A stretch of DNA of 64,000 nt from assembly GCA_934655755.1 (NCBI GenBank), contig CAKUHA010000006.1:22783-86782 (forward strand). The letters run 5' to 3'. The notes below the pieces were generated by a model. It made no database searches, was not told the origin of the DNA, and worked only from the letters and a program-made list of their open reading frames with translations. Below, piece by piece: positions 42,525 through 52,187 of the stretch. How positions within the stretch are numbered: position 1 is the stretch's first letter; each line of letters starts with the position of its first letter. The position numbers and the translations under genes are program-made. The stretch is from an uncultured Collinsella sp. (GTDB taxonomy: Bacteria; Actinomycetota; Coriobacteriia; Coriobacteriales; Coriobacteriaceae).

Positions 42525-45500
42525 CTAACGCCTTGCGGCCGTGGGCCTGGTTTTGGCGAGCCAGATGGCCGCGCCGCCCGCGGTCATAAGGGCAGTCATC
42601 AGCGCGGCAAGGGGAGCGGAGCCCGTTGATGGCAGGTCCTGGGGTAGCATGCAACGTTGGATGACGTGATCCTCGTCGTGGGACTCAAGCTTGCTGCCGC
42701 CTCCGTTGCGACAAAGATCGACGCGGGCGCCGTTGGCTATTGCCTTCTCGGGCATATAGGATGTCGTGGCGGCCATGTGAACCAGTGCTCCGCGTGTCTG
42801 CGGGTCGAGTGATGCTGCAGCGTCGTCCAGGTCATCGTGCTCATCCTTCAGGTCTTCGCGACTCCATGTCGAGGCGTCGGATCGCGTCGTAAATTCGGCA
42901 GATACGGAACCGTATTCGATGCGCAAGCCCGTCACCTGTGTATCCTTTGGCAAGTTGAGGTCTTTGACGGCCAGTGTGGTCGATTCACTTGTGGATATAT
43001 CGGACTTCCAAAGATGCCAGCCGTCGTAGTCGACAAGTCTTGCATCTTCACCGAGAAGGTTTTTAACCTCATCCGTTTCGAGCCAAGGATTCTCGTGCCC
43101 GTCACCGAGCGTGGCGTTGGCCTGCTCGTCGCCGTTTTGTCCGAGTTCGGGGGACGTGCGATACCATACGTTGCATCGTCCGTCGTAGTCGCCCGCGGCG
43201 ACGGGCGTTTCTATGCTCACGAGTCGAGCGGTTCCGGCGGCTGCGCACTCAAGATTATCGGTGATCGTAAACTCATCAACCCAGGTTTTTGATTCGTTGC
43301 AGGCGTCGATGGTGTAGGCGAACTCGCCCTGGGCATTGGATTGCGTTGAGGCGCGGTTCTTGCCGTCACCGTTGGCCGCCAGTCCGCTTGCGACTGGTTG
43401 AGAAATTTCCTGGCGCTTGTCGACCCTTCCTCTGATTTCAATGGGGGCGTCATTCATAACGACTTTCTGGACATCCCCGGTTTCTTTAACTTCAAACGTA
43501 ACTTCTTCGGCCGCGTCGTAGGTGCGTGGTGACATCGTTTCGCGCAGCGTGTAGGAGCCGGGCGCAAGATGTTCAATGCGGTGCGGCGCCGCGGTCGAGG
43601 TCCAGGTTTCGATGGTCTCTCCGTTTACGTCCAGGAGGGTAAGCTGTGCGCCTTCAATCTCTGTCTGGTCGGTGGCATCGGTCTTGGAGATATCGATCTT
43701 GGTGTAATCGTTGGAAGCTTCGACCTGAGCGAAGATGACGGGTGTGTCCTGGTTTTCATAGGTGAGCTCAACGGCGTGGGGCGTCTGATCGAGTAGATAT
43801 CCTTCGGGGGCGCTTACCTCAACGACCTCGTACTGTGCCGTGCCGGAACCAAGCGAAAGGCCATCGATGCTGGCTTTTCCCTGCTCGTCGGTCTCGACGG
43901 TTGCGACCGTCTCTCCTGCAAGGGCAACCATGCTGCCATCCGCACGGACGATATCATGCGCTGCGCGAATTTCAAAGACCGCTCCCGACAGGGCACTGCT
44001 GTCCACGGCATCGCTTTTAATGATTTCAATCTTGCCGGTTGCCGGCTGGTCATAGAACGAGGCGATGGCAACGGGCGTTAGGCTCATATCGGCGGGTATC
44101 GAAATCTCAAGATCCTCCCCTCTGAGATAGGGGACTGCGGCGTCCGCCTCGCGCACGTAGTAGGTGCCGGGACGGAGCGACTCGGGCAGCGTGACGGCAC
44201 CGGTTTTGTCGGTCGTGAAGGTGTTCATGACGGAATGAGCCGGATACCAGCATGTTTGGGAAACAGGTTCATGATTGCTGTCGAGCAGTTGGAAGGTGAA
44301 TCCTGCAAGTGGCACGGCACCCCCCGTTTGTGCGTCACGCTTTACGATTTGCAGGTGTGTCGATATGGCATGGTTATCCACGATGTATTGCAGCGCCGTC
44401 CCATCGGTAATCTGTTCGGCGGAAATGGACCATTCTCCCGCCTGCTTAAATCCATCGGGTACGGTTTCGCGCACCTCACGTATGGTGTAGCCTGCTCGGT
44501 CGTAGGGGATGGCGCCGTGGACGCCTTCGGGGCGAGTGCCGTCGCCAAACCATGTGTCGGGCTGGTCTTTGGTCGATGCGAAGCCGTAGACATTGGTGGT
44601 CAGCGCGCCGACAACCTGCTGCGAGCTATTGCTGATGACTTCAAAGACAACGCCTTCGGCCGGCTGTTCGATGCCGGACTCGTTGCTGTCGCCATGGTCT
44701 TTAAACTTTGAGATTTCGAGGTCGAAGGCGATGGGGGTGTCGGGAATGCGGCTCTCGAGCTCAATAACGCCGGTATCGCCGACCTGATCGGCGCCGACGG
44801 TGTAGCTCCACGTTTCACCGGATAGCAGATAGCCCTCGGGTGCTTTCGATTCATAGATGGTGAAGGTGCCCAAGGGGATGTCGCTCAGCGTTGCCAGGCC
44901 GGCGTCGTCGGTGGTGAGGGTGCGCGTCCAACCTGGAGTTGACTGCGAAACGCAGGTGAATTCGGCATCGGAGAGCGATGTCCCTGCTTGGGGGCCGGCG
45001 CCTGTCGCCTTGTCGAGCTTTACGATGCGCAGCGAAATGGTGCCGGGCGTCTCGTCGATGGAGACGTGCCCGCCATCGCCCGAGGTAGTGAACTCGATGC
45101 GGTCGCGACGTGGCATGTAGCCTGCCGGAGCCTTTGTTTCCAGCAGATAGTAGGCCGTGTTGGGTGAAAGCGTGGCCTGCGCCCGTCCGTCTTCATCCAT
45201 CTGGATGGTTCCGACACGCGCGTCGCTTGCACGCTCAGAGATATCAAAGGTGGCACCATTTAGCTGGTATGTATCGTTTCCGCCGGTGATTGCAGTGTTT
45301 GCAGATTGCTTCTCGAAGGACGCGGTAACGGTGGGCAGAACATAGAGCATATCTTGGTGTCGCCCCTCGTCTGAGGTTGGGGCGTGGTAGCGCCTTGCGC
45401 GATGCGGTGCCGCCTTGATGTTTCCGTCTTTTGCGTTTTCATAGAGCCATCGTGCTGCAGCTACGATCTCTGCGTCCTGGCTGAACCGGCCGCTTCGGGG

Positions 45501-45956
45501 GATGCCGGCGTTGTTTGTATACGAAAAAGTGCCGTCGGGGTGCGTAGTCCCTTTAAGCATCCACACGGCAAGCTGGGTGGCGGCACGGGCGCGGTCGGGC
45601 GTTAGGCTGTGGCCGCCAAACGATGTGGCGGAGGGGTATCCATTGCAGACGACGGCGGCGAACTCGTCGTCGAGCCAAGTCCAGCCTTGGTCGTAGGCGC
45701 GCCACGGTCCTCCTGGCTTACTGGGGCCGGGGCAATCCTGGTTCATGCAGTATGAAACCGAGGTATCCTGTGCTTCGAATTTGCCAATGCCCAGCGGTCC
45801 GCACATTTCGCTTATGGTGCGGAAATTGAGCGCATCGCTGCCGTCGACGGCATGGGCGGTTCCCGGAACCAAGCAGCCGATCATTAAAAGGAGGAGCAGG
45901 AGCAGCGGACCTGTAACGATTGCGCTGTGGACAGAGTGCGTGGGTGCGTTGGACAT
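42525..45956 (-). CDS. Sortase-anchored surface adhesin with thioester domain and Cna-B repeats
   Basis: 1143 residues. A signal peptide ends at TAHAVDG. Residues about 45-180 look like a thioester domain: Cys in VSYCMNQDCPG and Gln in RAATQLAVWML, the pair that forms the reactive bond to host amines in streptococcal adhesins. At least six SpaA/Cna-B domains follow, each with an E-box such as YYLLETKAPAGYM, FTIYESKAPEGYL or YEVVEVSAPEGYL. A larger domain precedes the sorting signal LPSTG (about 1108), a membrane helix and TRPTAARR. It is expected to be linked to the wall by a housekeeping sortase. The ATG follows AAGGAGCAGCC. It stands alone, with tRNA-Gly upstream on the other strand. Confidence 0.85.
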   Translation of the reverse strand: MSNAPTHSVHSAIVTGPLLLLLLLMIGCLVPGTAHAVDGSDALNFRTISEMCGPLGIGKFEAQDTSVSYCMNQDCPGPSKPGGPWRAYDQGWTWLDDEFAAVVCNGYPSATSFGGHSLTPDRARAATQLAVWMLKGTTHPDGTFSYTNNAGIPRSGRFSQDAEIVAAARWLYENAKDGNIKAAPHRARRYHAPTSDEGRHQDMLYVLPTVTASFEKQSANTAITGGNDTYQLNGATFDISERASDARVGTIQMDEDGRAQATLSPNTAYYLLETKAPAGYMPRRDRIEFTTSGDGGHVSIDETPGTISLRIVKLDKATGAGPQAGTSLSDAEFTCVSQSTPGWTRTLTTDDAGLATLSDIPLGTFTIYESKAPEGYLLSGETWSYTVGADQVGDTGVIELESRIPDTPIAFDLEISKFKDHGDSNESGIEQPAEGVVFEVISNSSQQVVGALTTNVYGFASTKDQPDTWFGDGTRPEGVHGAIPYDRAGYTIREVRETVPDGFKQAGEWSISAEQITDGTALQYIVDNHAISTHLQIVKRDAQTGGAVPLAGFTFQLLDSNHEPVSQTCWYPAHSVMNTFTTDKTGAVTLPESLRPGTYYVREADAAVPYLRGEDLEISIPADMSLTPVAIASFYDQPATGKIEIIKSDAVDSSALSGAVFEIRAAHDIVRADGSMVALAGETVATVETDEQGKASIDGLSLGSGTAQYEVVEVSAPEGYLLDQTPHAVELTYENQDTPVIFAQVEASNDYTKIDISKTDATDQTEIEGAQLTLLDVNGETIETWTSTAAPHRIEHLAPGSYTLRETMSPRTYDAAEEVTFEVKETGDVQKVVMNDAPIEIRGRVDKRQEISQPVASGLAANGDGKNRASTQSNAQGEFAYTIDACNESKTWVDEFTITDNLECAAAGTARLVSIETPVAAGDYDGRCNVWYRTSPELGQNGDEQANATLGDGHENPWLETDEVKNLLGEDARLVDYDGWHLWKSDISTSESTTLAVKDLNLPKDTQVTGLRIEYGSVSAEFTTRSDASTWSREDLKDEHDDLDDAAASLDPQTRGALVHMAATTSYMPEKAIANGARVDLCRNGGGSKLESHDEDHVIQRCMLPQDLPSTGSAPLAALMTALMTAGGAAIWLAKTRPTAARR

Positions 45957-46211
45957 GGCTGCTCCTTATCCCTCGTGCGCCGCGCGGGGAGATTGCGGCG
46001 CGTGGGATGAGGCTACCGCCGGAGTTCATGCGGGTAAGTACCGGAAGCTGACCAATAGCTTGACTGATTTCTGACAAATCAAGCCGGTATAAAAACAATG
46101 AAGCAAAAGAGCAGGTAAAAGATGGCGGGAAAGGAAAACCAAAGGTCCTCGTCTCCACAATTGGCTTAAAATCCAGACGATTCTCCACAGCTAAAACAAC
46201 TATCGTCACCC

Positions 46212-46241
46212 TTGTATCGAACAAGACAACCGCGTTATACT
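46212..46241 (+). promoter_or_regulatory. Promoter of tRNA-Gly
   Basis: TTGTAT at 46212-46217 and TATACT at 46236-46241 are 18 bases apart, 13 bases before the tRNA. Confidence 0.6.
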
Positions 46242-46254
46242 AGCCAACACACAA

Positions 46255-46329
46255 GCGGGCATCGCCAAGTGGTAAGGCATCAGCTTCCCAAGCTGACACT
46301 CGCGGGTTCGAGTCCCGTTGCCCGCTCCA
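46255..46329 (+). tRNA. tRNA-Gly, anticodon CCC
   Basis: The acceptor GCGGGCA/TGCCCGC, anticodon loop TTCCCAA (CCC, reads GGG), T arm GCGGGTTCGAGTCCCGT and encoded CCA are visible. Confidence 0.96.
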
Positions 46330-46341
46330 GTAAAAAGCACA

Positions 46342-46372
46342 AGCACGGCAGCGTTACGTTGCCGTGCTTTTT
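46342..46372. terminator. Terminator after tRNA-Gly
   Basis: The arms AGCACGGCA and TGCCGTGCT are followed by TTTTTA. Confidence 0.85.
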
Positions 46373-46432
46373 ACTACCAAGCGCCGGGCTTGCATACCAA
46401 GGGCATGAGACGCCAAACACTCAATAGCCCTC

Positions 46433-47842
46433 TTAGGCGTCTGAGACAATCTCTCCGATGGTGATATCGACCTGCTCTTGCGCCAGCTTCGTCGCCTCAT
46501 TTTCAAGTCGGTCAGCCTTTGCCGAGATACTCACACTCCTGTCCATAAGGTCGGCGATGGCGGATTCGACGTCTGCGCCGAGGCGAGGGACACGGATCTT
46601 CTTGATGTCGGTAGGGCAGAGTTCGGGTATCGAGGTCCCGAATGCCTGACGAACAACTGAAGGTCTACCAATTCTCGGATCATTGAGAAATGTCAGCAAA
46701 TAACCCGCGCGTGCCTTGTTGTTGTCCGGGATGATTCTTGTTAGGTGGTCGCTTCCCATCATTCCGCGATGGTTTTCTGTGACCATGAGAACTCGCCCAA
46801 GGATGCCGTATTTTTGGCCAGATCGAGCAATTACGAGCGTTCCCGGTTCAAGCATGAACTTCTCCCAACCCTTTATTAGCTTCGGGTAGATGTGTTTCGT
46901 CGGAGTCGCATTGACATCAAATAACTCCGATATGCCAACGAAGGAAATGCCCGATTCGCCGTAGAAACGCTTGAAGCGGGTCGGCTCGATGACATTTTCG
47001 ACAAGCTCGCCGAGATAATCCCATTCGCAGGAGGAGATGAAGCCGTCAACGGCTCCGATTGGACCGACATAACAATCAGCATCAAGTCGGCTTCTGTTCT
47101 GCAGAACGTCGCTTAGCCTAACTTCTCCGCTTCTTTCCAAGCGTGAAAAAAAGGCGTTGTCCTCCTGAAGCCCGACCTCCTTTTCCAACAGCTTAAACGC
47201 CTCGTCCCGCAGCTTCCAGGCCTCGCCGCGCAGGTGCACGGCCTCGGCAGCCTTGTCGCCTATGGCTTTGCGTGTGGCCGTGTCGGGCATGATGACCGGG
47301 AACTCGTTGGCGTGGGCCACCTCGATATGCTTGATCATGTGCCCATACTGAGCCGCCCGCGCGATCTGCTTGAAGAAGTCCGTCTTCATGTACGCGTAGA
47401 GCCAGCCGTACTCGTCCCGGTTTTTCGGCTCAATGCGCAGCAGGTCGTGTGTGATGACCTTGTTCAAGTGGTGCGGGTACACGGCGGTAACGTTGCCCAC
47501 TGCACCAGAGCAGGAAAGCAACAGCCAGTCTTGCTTAACGTATCTGGAATCAACTTGCGGCACAAAGGGTGCCGCAAGCCACTTTCTCACGCGTGGAAAG
47601 TCCTCGAACACCTGGCCAGCGGTAAAGAAGGGCAGTCCCTTGCCTTCTGGCACGGTGTAGCCCGTCAACCTACTTGGCTGCCAGATGTCGGCGAGGTCGC
47701 CGAGCCTTTTGTGGTTGTCGCACTGGTTGGCAAGGCGTACGAAACCGTACCCGTCGCGCAGGTAAGTCGACGCCTCAAGTCTCATGTCGCCGCCCAACAT
47801 CGTGGAAAGCCGGACGCTCTTCACCAAAGGCTCGTTTGTCAT
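46433..47842 (-). CDS. Restriction-modification specificity subunit (HsdS-like)
   Basis: 469 residues from the ATG at 47842, whose ATGA overlaps the stop of the methylase gene; the earlier start at 47857 is less likely. Two target-recognition halves are visible: one with RLGDLADIWQPSRLTGY and SCSGAVGNVTAVYPHHL, the other with YLGELVENVIEPTRF and IARSGQKYGILGRVL. Each is followed by a helical spacer (KAAEAVHLRGEAWKLRDEAFKLLEKE and the C-terminal AKADRLENEATKLAQEQ). It reads a two-part DNA site for the partner enzyme. Third gene of a three-gene operon. Confidence 0.85.
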   Translation of the reverse strand: MTNEPLVKSVRLSTMLGGDMRLEASTYLRDGYGFVRLANQCDNHKRLGDLADIWQPSRLTGYTVPEGKGLPFFTAGQVFEDFPRVRKWLAAPFVPQVDSRYVKQDWLLLSCSGAVGNVTAVYPHHLNKVITHDLLRIEPKNRDEYGWLYAYMKTDFFKQIARAAQYGHMIKHIEVAHANEFPVIMPDTATRKAIGDKAAEAVHLRGEAWKLRDEAFKLLEKEVGLQEDNAFFSRLERSGEVRLSDVLQNRSRLDADCYVGPIGAVDGFISSCEWDYLGELVENVIEPTRFKRFYGESGISFVGISELFDVNATPTKHIYPKLIKGWEKFMLEPGTLVIARSGQKYGILGRVLMVTENHRGMMGSDHLTRIIPDNNKARAGYLLTFLNDPRIGRPSVVRQAFGTSIPELCPTDIKKIRVPRLGADVESAIADLMDRSVSISAKADRLENEATKLAQEQVDITIGEIVSDA

Positions 47843-49818
47843 TGGTCGCGCCTCCATTCAAAGAAGGCGTCGGCGATCGCCATCGTTTCGTCGTCCACCA
47901 CGCGCTCCTTCGAGGTGTGGCCGCTCTCCTTCTCGGACCCTACGTTGCCCGTCACCGCGGTGGTCTGCTCCTGCACGATGGGGTAGCCGTCATCGTCGCG
48001 TACATAGGTGGTCTGGCCACGCTTGTCGTGCCCTACATGGTCGCAAATGGCCATAAATATCTTGTAATCCTGGAAGGTACCGTCTTTGCAATATGCCTCT
48101 TCCTCGCTGTCCCAGCGGCGCAGCACGAGGACGGAGGTCTGCACGCCCACGTTGGGCTGGAAGGCGTCCGGGTGCATGTCCACCGAACCCAGAATCTGCG
48201 CGTGGCGCAAAATCCACTGGCGCACGTAGCCCAAGCCCGGGTTGCCCAGGATGCCGTTGGGAATGACGAGCGCCGCCACACCCACGCCGGGCTCAAGCAG
48301 GCGGATACACCGCTCGATGAAGAGGATCTCGGGCGGCTGGGATGAGAAGAGCTTGGGTTCCATGCTCCACTCGGCATCTTCCTCGGACCACGACCAGGTG
48401 TGTCCAAGGTCGAAGGATTCCAGAATCTCCGGGTCTTCGATAGGAATCTTGGAGCCAAAAGGCGGGTTGGTCATAATCGCCGTAACGCCGTGCCCCGGCT
48501 GCAGTGCCTTATTTGACGCAACGTCGGCGGCGTCTAGGCGCAGCGCCTTTTGCAGCTTGGGTTCAAAGCCCGAGAACGGCTCGAGTGAGTTGGCGTGGAA
48601 CAGCTGCCCCGTGCCGTCGTTGTTCATAACCATGTTCATCTTGGAGGCACGCACTAGGATGGGATCAAAATCGATGCCCACGATATGCTTGGACAGGAAC
48701 TCGCGCTTGCGCGCGATCAGGGCCTCTTGCTTGGCGGCCTTGCTGCGCCCGCTCACCTCGACGGAGTCTCCGATCTTCTCAAGTACGTAGTTCATGGCCG
48801 TGACCAAAAAGCCGCAGGTGCCCATGGCGGGGTCGAGGATGACGTCGTTTTCGGACGGGTCGACCATCCGCACCATCATGTGGCACATGTTGCGCGGCGT
48901 GAAGAACTGGCCCTTGTCGCCACGCAGGTTGGAGCCCACGATTGTCTCGTACGCGTGGCCCTTTACGTCCACGTCGCTCTCGAGTAGGGAATACATTTGC
49001 AGCTGCGCCACGATGTAGGCGAGCACATCGTCGGTTAATGCGATGCGCTCGTCGGCCTTGAAGATGGTCTCGTACGACTGCTTGACGTTTCCAAAGAGTG
49101 CCTCGATGCGCTTGCGGCACTTCTTCTTGCCCGCGGTGCCCTGGCGCTCGGTCGGCGTGATGTAGAACGTTGGCGTCTCGGAGTCGCGCTCGTCCTGGAT
49201 TTTGCAGAAGATGATCTTGAGCAGTTCAAGGAATGCCTCGGCCTTTTGGATGCCTTGGTTTCCGGCGATGTAGTTGTGACAGCGGCGGAACGAGTACAGT
49301 AGCGAGTCACTGGCGGCGGGGCGCAACTGGTCGAAGCGTGGCGCGTCGTCGGGTACCTCGCCACCAGCATGTGGCAGATCGGGCACGGCCTCGGGACCGC
49401 GCTTGCCGGCATTGTCCACCACGTAACGGAAGGTAAGCAACTCGTCGCCGTTGGTCCACATGCCGTAGGTCGAGTTCATGCAGGCAGACGCATAGGAGTG
49501 CATTTGATCTACGCCGTCTTTTTTGCCTTTGGCCTTGGTCTTGGGGTCTTTGCACTCGACGATGATGTGGATGTTTTCCTGGGTGTGCGCTTTTCCCGGC
49601 TCCCAGATGGCGACGTCGACCGCTTTTCGGTTGCTGCCGAACTTGATCGACTCCTCGACCCCGATTTGCTCCTTCTTGTAACCGTACTCACGCACGAGGG
49701 ACTTTAGGATTTCCTGGCGCACTCGCTCCTCGGGGGTGTCCCTGCGCTGCGTCATGCCGTCGATGAAGTCCAGTATGGTCTCCGGCTGGATGACCGAAGC
49801 CTTGCTCACTTGCGACAT
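47839..49818 (-). CDS. Fused restriction nuclease and N6-adenine methylase (BcgI-like RM subunit)
   Basis: 659 residues. The N-terminus (about 30-150) looks like an HsdR_N type PD-(D/E)XK nuclease: Asp in AVDVAIW and Glu-x-Lys in IIVECKDPK. The rest is an HsdM-type methylase with a helical part, then AdoMet motif I DPAMGTCGFL (near 310) and catalytic NPPFGSK (near 430). There is no translocase (HsdR) gene beside it. A nuclease-methylase fusion with a separate S subunit is the layout of BcgI-type (IIB) enzymes, which differ from classical type I. Its ATG shares one base with the stop of the small upstream gene (TAATG). Confidence 0.8.
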   Translation of the reverse strand: MSQVSKASVIQPETILDFIDGMTQRRDTPEERVRQEILKSLVREYGYKKEQIGVEESIKFGSNRKAVDVAIWEPGKAHTQENIHIIVECKDPKTKAKGKKDGVDQMHSYASACMNSTYGMWTNGDELLTFRYVVDNAGKRGPEAVPDLPHAGGEVPDDAPRFDQLRPAASDSLLYSFRRCHNYIAGNQGIQKAEAFLELLKIIFCKIQDERDSETPTFYITPTERQGTAGKKKCRKRIEALFGNVKQSYETIFKADERIALTDDVLAYIVAQLQMYSLLESDVDVKGHAYETIVGSNLRGDKGQFFTPRNMCHMMVRMVDPSENDVILDPAMGTCGFLVTAMNYVLEKIGDSVEVSGRSKAAKQEALIARKREFLSKHIVGIDFDPILVRASKMNMVMNNDGTGQLFHANSLEPFSGFEPKLQKALRLDAADVASNKALQPGHGVTAIMTNPPFGSKIPIEDPEILESFDLGHTWSWSEEDAEWSMEPKLFSSQPPEILFIERCIRLLEPGVGVAALVIPNGILGNPGLGYVRQWILRHAQILGSVDMHPDAFQPNVGVQTSVLVLRRWDSEEEAYCKDGTFQDYKIFMAICDHVGHDKRGQTTYVRDDDGYPIVQEQTTAVTGNVGSEKESGHTSKERVVDDETMAIADAFFEWRRDQ

Positions 49819-50045
49819 TACGATTCCGTCCTTCCAACCTTGGTGTTGCTACCAACGCGTGCGGGACCGCTCGATGCGACGCCCATCTCGCGGCTAATCA
49901 AATCTTTAAGAAACCCCTGCTTGTTTTCCTGCGCGGAGAGGAATGACCAAATGTCCTCTTCGGCGGGATAGAACCGCAGGCAGAACTGCTGGGTCTTGTC
50001 GTGCTTGTACTTACGATCGGCTCGCTTCTGAGCTTCTGACGGCAT
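49818..50045 (-). CDS. Small ribbon-helix-helix-like protein at the head of the RM operon
   Basis: 75 residues from the ATG at 50045, preceded by GGGAGG; the ATG at 50063 has no binding site. A basic start (QKRADRKYKHDKTQQFCLRF) is followed by YPAEEDIWSFLSAQENKQGFLKDLI, which fits a strand plus two helices as in Arc/CopG-type DNA binders. It is directly coupled to the methylase gene. It could regulate the operon in the manner of RM controller proteins. Assignment is by layout; no family is certain. Confidence 0.55.
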   Translation of the reverse strand: MPSEAQKRADRKYKHDKTQQFCLRFYPAEEDIWSFLSAQENKQGFLKDLISREMGVASSGPARVGSNTKVGRTES

Positions 50046-50063
50046 GGCACCTCCCAAGGACAT

Positions 50064-50503
50064 GGCTTAGTCATAATAAGAATTAGTATAGGTCTATACC
50101 TAGATATAGACAAGCGAAATATCGCGAATCAGCAGGTAAAGGATGATTTCTAATTAAAGAAACAGAAGTAAACAAATGTAAAAACGGCCTCTAAGACGTT
50201 GGGCGTTTTTACGGTTGAGGAAGGTGGAACTTGAGAAATGGTCCGCCATGAGCGCTCCCTGCCGCTCATGCATGGAGCGGCAGGGAGCTATTTTGTTGTA
50301 TGAGACTGCTGTCTTGCAAGGTTGCAATGCCCGATTGGGTGTCGACTTCAGTTGGATCAACCATATGCGCTGTTGCCTGACGCTATGCGATGCCAGGCGA
50401 CGGAGGATGTGTCCTATCACGACTGGCAGTCGGGCACATTCTGGGCTAGTTGCGACTTGGCTTGGAATGTACTTGGTTGGCAGTATCGAAATCGCGAGCC
50501 ATC
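50064..50503. other. Gap between the RM operon and the AlbA_2 gene, with two hairpins
   Basis: About 440 bases with no gene I can support. A hairpin GTAAAAACG/CGTTTTTAC lies at 50178-50212. A strong 14-bp stem GCTCCCTGCCGCTC/GAGCGGCAGGGAGC at 50254-50288 is followed by TATTTTGTT on the plus strand, although no plus-strand gene precedes it. Short frames here, on either strand, lack ribosome binding sites and known motifs. It may be remnant DNA. Confidence 0.45.
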
Positions 50504-52177
50504 TCACTCGGCTATGTGCCACTCGGCAGCCGAAGTGCTTCCGGCGTTGGTAATGCGACCGGCCTTCCGCAGGCTTTGAAGCAGGTAGCTTACATGGTCG
50601 CCTTTCTGTTTTGCCGTAAGGTCTGCCGGCAAGGCATGATCCAACCCTGCGATAATCTCCGCTCTTGAACATGGGCGCACGCGCAGAAGCTCCAAAATCA
50701 GTTCCTTGAAGACACTGTTGTCTACGCCCTTGTTTCGCACATACTCGCTGTGGGCACCGGTGGCTGCTGCCACTTCGGCTGAGACTGTCAGCTTGGGGTA
50801 TCGACCTCTAACGAGGCCCTGTTCGTGAAGCAGGCGCGACTGTTCCTTTGTGACGGGTAGCCCCTTCTGAACGAGGTCCAACAGCAGCACTGTCGCCAAA
50901 TCGAGATTTCGATTGCTTGCGAGAAGTCGAGAATAGTCCTCGTTGAGTACCGTACCGTACAGTGTTACGGCAACGCGCCCAACCTCAGATAGATCGTAGG
51001 TGGGCATTGGCAGCAGGCGGTTACGCTGAATATCGAAGACGTTGCGAATGCCTATGGCGTTGCGGTCCATCATGCCTGTCTTGTTCATGGCACTTGAAAG
51101 CAGGGGATTACGATAGTACGGCGGCTTGTAACCGCTCGCGAGCGCATTCTCTATCGTTCCGGGGATAAAAGCGCCCTCGTTCTTGAATACAAGCCTGTCT
51201 TCATATTCAAGAACGTTAATTTTTCCCGACATTCTAAAATCTTGGTGAGCTATGGCGTTGTGAAGAAGCTCTCGGATGACTTCGGGGCTGTAGCGATGCG
51301 CTTCGGTGGGAAATAGCGTCTCCTCACGGTCGAAGAACCGGTATTTTTCGTTTCTTATCTTTCCCAGAACACGATCGACCTGCAGAATGAACGGCGGTTC
51401 AAAATGTTCATAGGCCATAGTGGAGCCGTCGCTTGCGTAGAGTGTCCAAGTAATGCGTGGTTCGATGCCGCCCAGAAAGACACTCGACTCCGGTTTGCCC
51501 AGAAGGACAAGCGCCGCATTGCTCACATGGCCGTGGATCACAAGTGCCATTTTGCTGAGGATGGACGTTTTATCGAGGTCGCGAACTGCAGGCTGACTTT
51601 CTCCGTATTTTTCGATGAATTTGGAGCACGCGAAGCTTACTGCCTCTGGATCGAGGTCATCGATGTTTGCCTCATAGGCAATTTGACGCGACCAGTCTGG
51701 ACGGCTCTGCCCGTAGATGGCGTCGAGTTTGAACTTGGGCATTTCCACGAGGGACTCATTTTCGCGAGACCAAGGGATTCCATGCCAAGTCGTTGGCGTT
51801 GCAAAGCTGCCGGCCGGAATCTGGAACGCAACGATGCGTTTGCCATCAACTTCAAACTCGTAGATCTCTTCGAAAGTCATGCCGTTGTTCGTGTGTTGGG
51901 CGATTTCATGTTTCAGACGTCGCAGACCAACGCTCGGCGTTTGGGATTCTTTGCGGTATGCAGTTCCCTTTATCTGACGGTTGTCTGAAATGCCGAAGAA
52001 AAGCCATCCGCACTCTGCTTTGCGTAGATTTGCCTCATTGCTAAGCGCGGAGAAATACTTTCCAATGTCCTCAAAATCATAGTTTTGCTTTGCCGCTTTG
52101 TATTCGACGACCTCGGTCTCGACGTCGGCGATGATGCGAAGGAGCAAGGAGGGCATTTCGCTTGTTTTCCGTATCAT
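50504..52177 (-). CDS. AlbA_2 (Schlafen-type) ATP-binding protein with winged-helix end
   Basis: 557 residues. The N-terminus (about 15-135) matches the AlbA_2/Schlafen domain: EVVEYKAAKQNY, then GWLFFGISDNRQIKG. The middle has a GHKL-like ATPase core (EVIRELLHNAIAHQDF, an N-box motif). The C-terminus has winged-helix segments (TKEQSRLLHEQGLVRGRYPKL and SRAEIIAGLDHAL). Such proteins are widespread as regulators and occur in defence islands. The ATG at 52177 follows TGGAGCGCC. Its promoter region contains an inverted repeat of TAATGTAAT, a probable operator. It lies between the RM operon and purB. Confidence 0.8.
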   Translation of the reverse strand: MIRKTSEMPSLLLRIIADVETEVVEYKAAKQNYDFEDIGKYFSALSNEANLRKAECGWLFFGISDNRQIKGTAYRKESQTPSVGLRRLKHEIAQHTNNGMTFEEIYEFEVDGKRIVAFQIPAGSFATPTTWHGIPWSRENESLVEMPKFKLDAIYGQSRPDWSRQIAYEANIDDLDPEAVSFACSKFIEKYGESQPAVRDLDKTSILSKMALVIHGHVSNAALVLLGKPESSVFLGGIEPRITWTLYASDGSTMAYEHFEPPFILQVDRVLGKIRNEKYRFFDREETLFPTEAHRYSPEVIRELLHNAIAHQDFRMSGKINVLEYEDRLVFKNEGAFIPGTIENALASGYKPPYYRNPLLSSAMNKTGMMDRNAIGIRNVFDIQRNRLLPMPTYDLSEVGRVAVTLYGTVLNEDYSRLLASNRNLDLATVLLLDLVQKGLPVTKEQSRLLHEQGLVRGRYPKLTVSAEVAAATGAHSEYVRNKGVDNSVFKELILELLRVRPCSRAEIIAGLDHALPADLTAKQKGDHVSYLLQSLRKAGRITNAGSTSAAEWHIAE

Positions 52178-52187
52178 GGCGCTCCAT

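Noticed and set aside
50215..50553. 112-residue plus-strand frame (and an 85-residue frame at 50322-50579 with many Trp)
   Set aside because: It overlaps the end of the AlbA_2 gene, lacks a good ribosome binding site and a recognisable family. Possibly remnant DNA, but not supportable as a gene.
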